Positions 44,885 to 46,398 of a stretch of 46,398 nt of DNA are shown here, piece by piece (the stretch's first letter is position 1; every line of letters begins with the position of its first letter). The notes under the pieces were generated by a model that ran no database searches, was not told the origin of the DNA, and was given only the letters and a program-made list of their open reading frames with translations. The position numbers were made by a program, and so were the translations under genes. The DNA comes from Aquibacillus koreensis (GTDB lineage: Bacteria; Bacillota; Bacilli; Bacillales; Amphibacillaceae): positions 1 through 46,398 of the forward strand of contig NZ_JAOALK010000001.1 in assembly GCF_025154055.1 (NCBI RefSeq). The letters run 5' to 3'.

Positions 44885-44918
44885 TTAAGCTGCTCCAGTT
44901 TTGGAGTAGCTTTTCGCT
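44885..44918 (+). terminator. Terminator of ykoY
   Basis: AGCTGCTCC pairs with GGAGTAGCT (one mismatch), followed by TTTTCGCTTT. Confidence 0.82.
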
Positions 44919-44985
44919 TTGTGATAACATAGAATTTAATTTAAATACGCATAATAAGAAAGATATTTATTAATGGAGGCTTTTC

Positions 44986-46290
44986 ATGTCAACCGCAATT
45001 ATCATTTTAGTTATTTTAATTATCGTCAACGCTTTTTTTGCAGCATCAGAGATCGCACTCGTTTCTTTAAACGACAATAAAGTCAAAAAGATGGCAGATC
45101 AAGGCGATAAAAAAGCAATTAAACTTCTTCACCTGCTTTCTTCCCCTGGTCGCTTTTTAGCAACGATCCAGATTGGGATTACTTTAGCTGGATTTTTAGC
45201 AAGTGCGTTTGCTGCGGATTATTTTTCCGAACCTCTGTCTAGCGCACTATATAATCTGGGTGTCCCCCTTAGTCTGGCCATGTTAAAAACGGTATCGGTT
45301 ATCACGATTACTATATTGTTATCTTATTTTACCTTAGTAATTGGTGAACTTGTACCAAAACAACTTGCTTTACAAAAGCCAGAAATGATCGCTAATTTTG
45401 CCGTCATTCCATTAACTATTTTGTTCAAGGTTAGCTATCCATTTGTAGCAATATTAAATTTTTCAACGAATGCTATCGTGCGCTTATTTGGCGTAGATCC
45501 AAATGCTGAGAACGAAGAAGCTACTGAAGAAGAAATACGTATGATGGTTGATGTTGGTGGGGAAAGAGGAACCATTGATACGAGTGAAAAATTAATGATT
45601 AATAATATCTTTGAATTTAATGATAAGGTAGTATCCGATATTATGACCCACCGGACTGATATGGCTGTCCTTTCCATTGAGGCTAATTTACAAGAAATTG
45701 TGAATCTAGTTAGTTTAAAAAGATACACACGTTTTCCTGTTTATGAAGAAAGCATAGATAAAATCATTGGTGTTTTACATTCCAAAGACTTAATTCAATT
45801 TATAGAAGACGGTACACAAGAAAACTTTAACTTACGTGACATGCTTCGAGATCCATATTTCGTCTTAGAAACGCAAAGTATTGACATGGTTTTTCAGGAA
45901 ATGAAGAAAAATAACATTCATATTGCCATTGTATTGGATGAATATGGTGGAACTGACGGTATGATTACGATTGAGGATATTATCGAAGAGATCGTAGGAG
46001 AAATCCGCAGTGAGCATGATTATACCAATGTTGAGGAAGAAGAAATAAACGAAATTAGCCCACACCATTATTTAGTGTCTGGTACTGCCCATCTTTATCA
46101 GGTGGAAGATAAAATTGGCGTGGAGTTACCATCGGATGAGTATGATACTTTAAACGGATTTTTAGTTGGCCAATTAGGTTACATTCCTAAAAAGGAAGAA
46201 CAGTTGACCATTTCATATAAAAACTTAACTTTTGAAGTAAGTAAAATCTCAGAAAAGCGAATTGAAGAAGTGTATATAACAGTCGGCTAA
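44986..46290 (+). CDS. CNNM/CBS domain transporter (CorC/HlyC-like, MpfA family)
   Basis: Protein of 434 residues: DUF21/CNNM membrane domain with about four helices (1-190; 'NAFFAASEIALVSL', 'GELVPKQLALQ'), a CBS pair (about 205-335; 'DIMTHRTDMAVL', 'RFPVYEES', 'VLDEYGGTDGMITIEDI') and a C-terminal CorC_HlyC domain (about 350-434). The family includes Mg2+ efflux proteins such as B. subtilis MpfA. GGAGG precedes the ATG. Its place after ykoY suggests a divalent-metal homeostasis neighbourhood. Substrate not proven. Confidence 0.88.
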   Translation: MSTAIIILVILIIVNAFFAASEIALVSLNDNKVKKMADQGDKKAIKLLHLLSSPGRFLATIQIGITLAGFLASAFAADYFSEPLSSALYNLGVPLSLAMLKTVSVITITILLSYFTLVIGELVPKQLALQKPEMIANFAVIPLTILFKVSYPFVAILNFSTNAIVRLFGVDPNAENEEATEEEIRMMVDVGGERGTIDTSEKLMINNIFEFNDKVVSDIMTHRTDMAVLSIEANLQEIVNLVSLKRYTRFPVYEESIDKIIGVLHSKDLIQFIEDGTQENFNLRDMLRDPYFVLETQSIDMVFQEMKKNNIHIAIVLDEYGGTDGMITIEDIIEEIVGEIRSEHDYTNVEEEEINEISPHHYLVSGTAHLYQVEDKIGVELPSDEYDTLNGFLVGQLGYIPKKEEQLTISYKNLTFEVSKISEKRIEEVYITVG

Positions 46291-46319
46291 GGTCGTGAAC
46301 ATGGGGACGGTTCGAGACC
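46291..46319. repeat. REP-like element, copy 5 (variant arms)
   Basis: GGTCGTGAACATGGGGACGG continues TTCGAGACC. The right GTTCAC arm is missing, but GGTC/GACC and GAAC/GTTC still pair around the core. The remaining 79 bp to the window end show nothing recognisable. Confidence 0.65.
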
Positions 46320-46398
46320 AGTGAAAAAGTAGGGTGTTTTTGTGAAGATATCAAAAGTGAAGTGAAAAGCAGTTTAAAAAAATCGGTCATTCCTTCCA

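Overview
The window is chromosomal DNA of a low-GC, endospore-former-like Bacillota, most likely a Bacillaceae of the Oceanobacillus/Virgibacillus type. This is inferred from gene content (DesK/DesR/Des, glgBCDAP, FbpB, SigX-like ECF factor, YkoY/TerC, LCP protein), from strong AGGAGG ribosome binding sites with ATG/TTG/GTG starts, and from the interspersed palindromic repeats. No rRNA, tRNA, CRISPR array, prophage or transposase gene was seen.

Region 1 (about 0.3-16.3 kb) is a nitrogen/nickel locus made of two convergent blocks. nikABCDE (+) encodes a nickel ABC importer. Opposite it, on the minus strand, lies urtABCDE (urea ABC importer), then ureABC (urease subunits), then ureEFGD (nickel insertion chaperones). 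Together they import urea and nickel, make apo-urease and load its metal centre. A sequence matching the full TnrA/GlnR consensus lies 156 bp upstream of urtA, so nitrogen-limitation control is likely. Both operons are interrupted by interspersed repeats (nikD|nikE and ureC|ureE).

Region 2 (16.6-27.2 kb) is a glycogen module: a type I pullulanase (minus) divergent from glgB-glgC-glgD-glgA-glgP (plus), closed by a strong terminator. It covers ADP-glucose synthesis, chain elongation, branching, phosphorolysis and debranching.

Region 3 (27.3-31.7 kb) holds an aldo/keto reductase and the membrane-fluidity circuit des-desK-desR, with a DesR-like operator upstream of des and a 21-bp-period tandem repeat between des and desK.

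Region 4 (32-41.9 kb) is mixed housekeeping and accessory DNA: a YjbE-type TerC protein, an amidase-FAH pair, an LCP-VanZ pair, small hypothetical proteins, an orphan trpB, a DUF2269 membrane protein and lipoproteins. It contains a complete cyclic-di-GMP-I riboswitch on the minus strand in front of a 49-residue Cys/His microprotein; promoter, aptamer, ORF and terminator form a self-contained unit of about 380 bp. This is the most intriguing element in the window.

Region 5 (42-46.3 kb) has an ECF sigma/anti-sigma pair, a Mn2+ (yybP-ykoY) riboswitch, an FbpB-family small basic protein, a YkoY-type TerC protein and a CNNM/CBS (CorC-like) transporter. Five copies of a short REP-like element with the core GGGGACGGTTC are scattered through 40.7-46.3 kb; several have terminal arms that differ in sequence but stay complementary.
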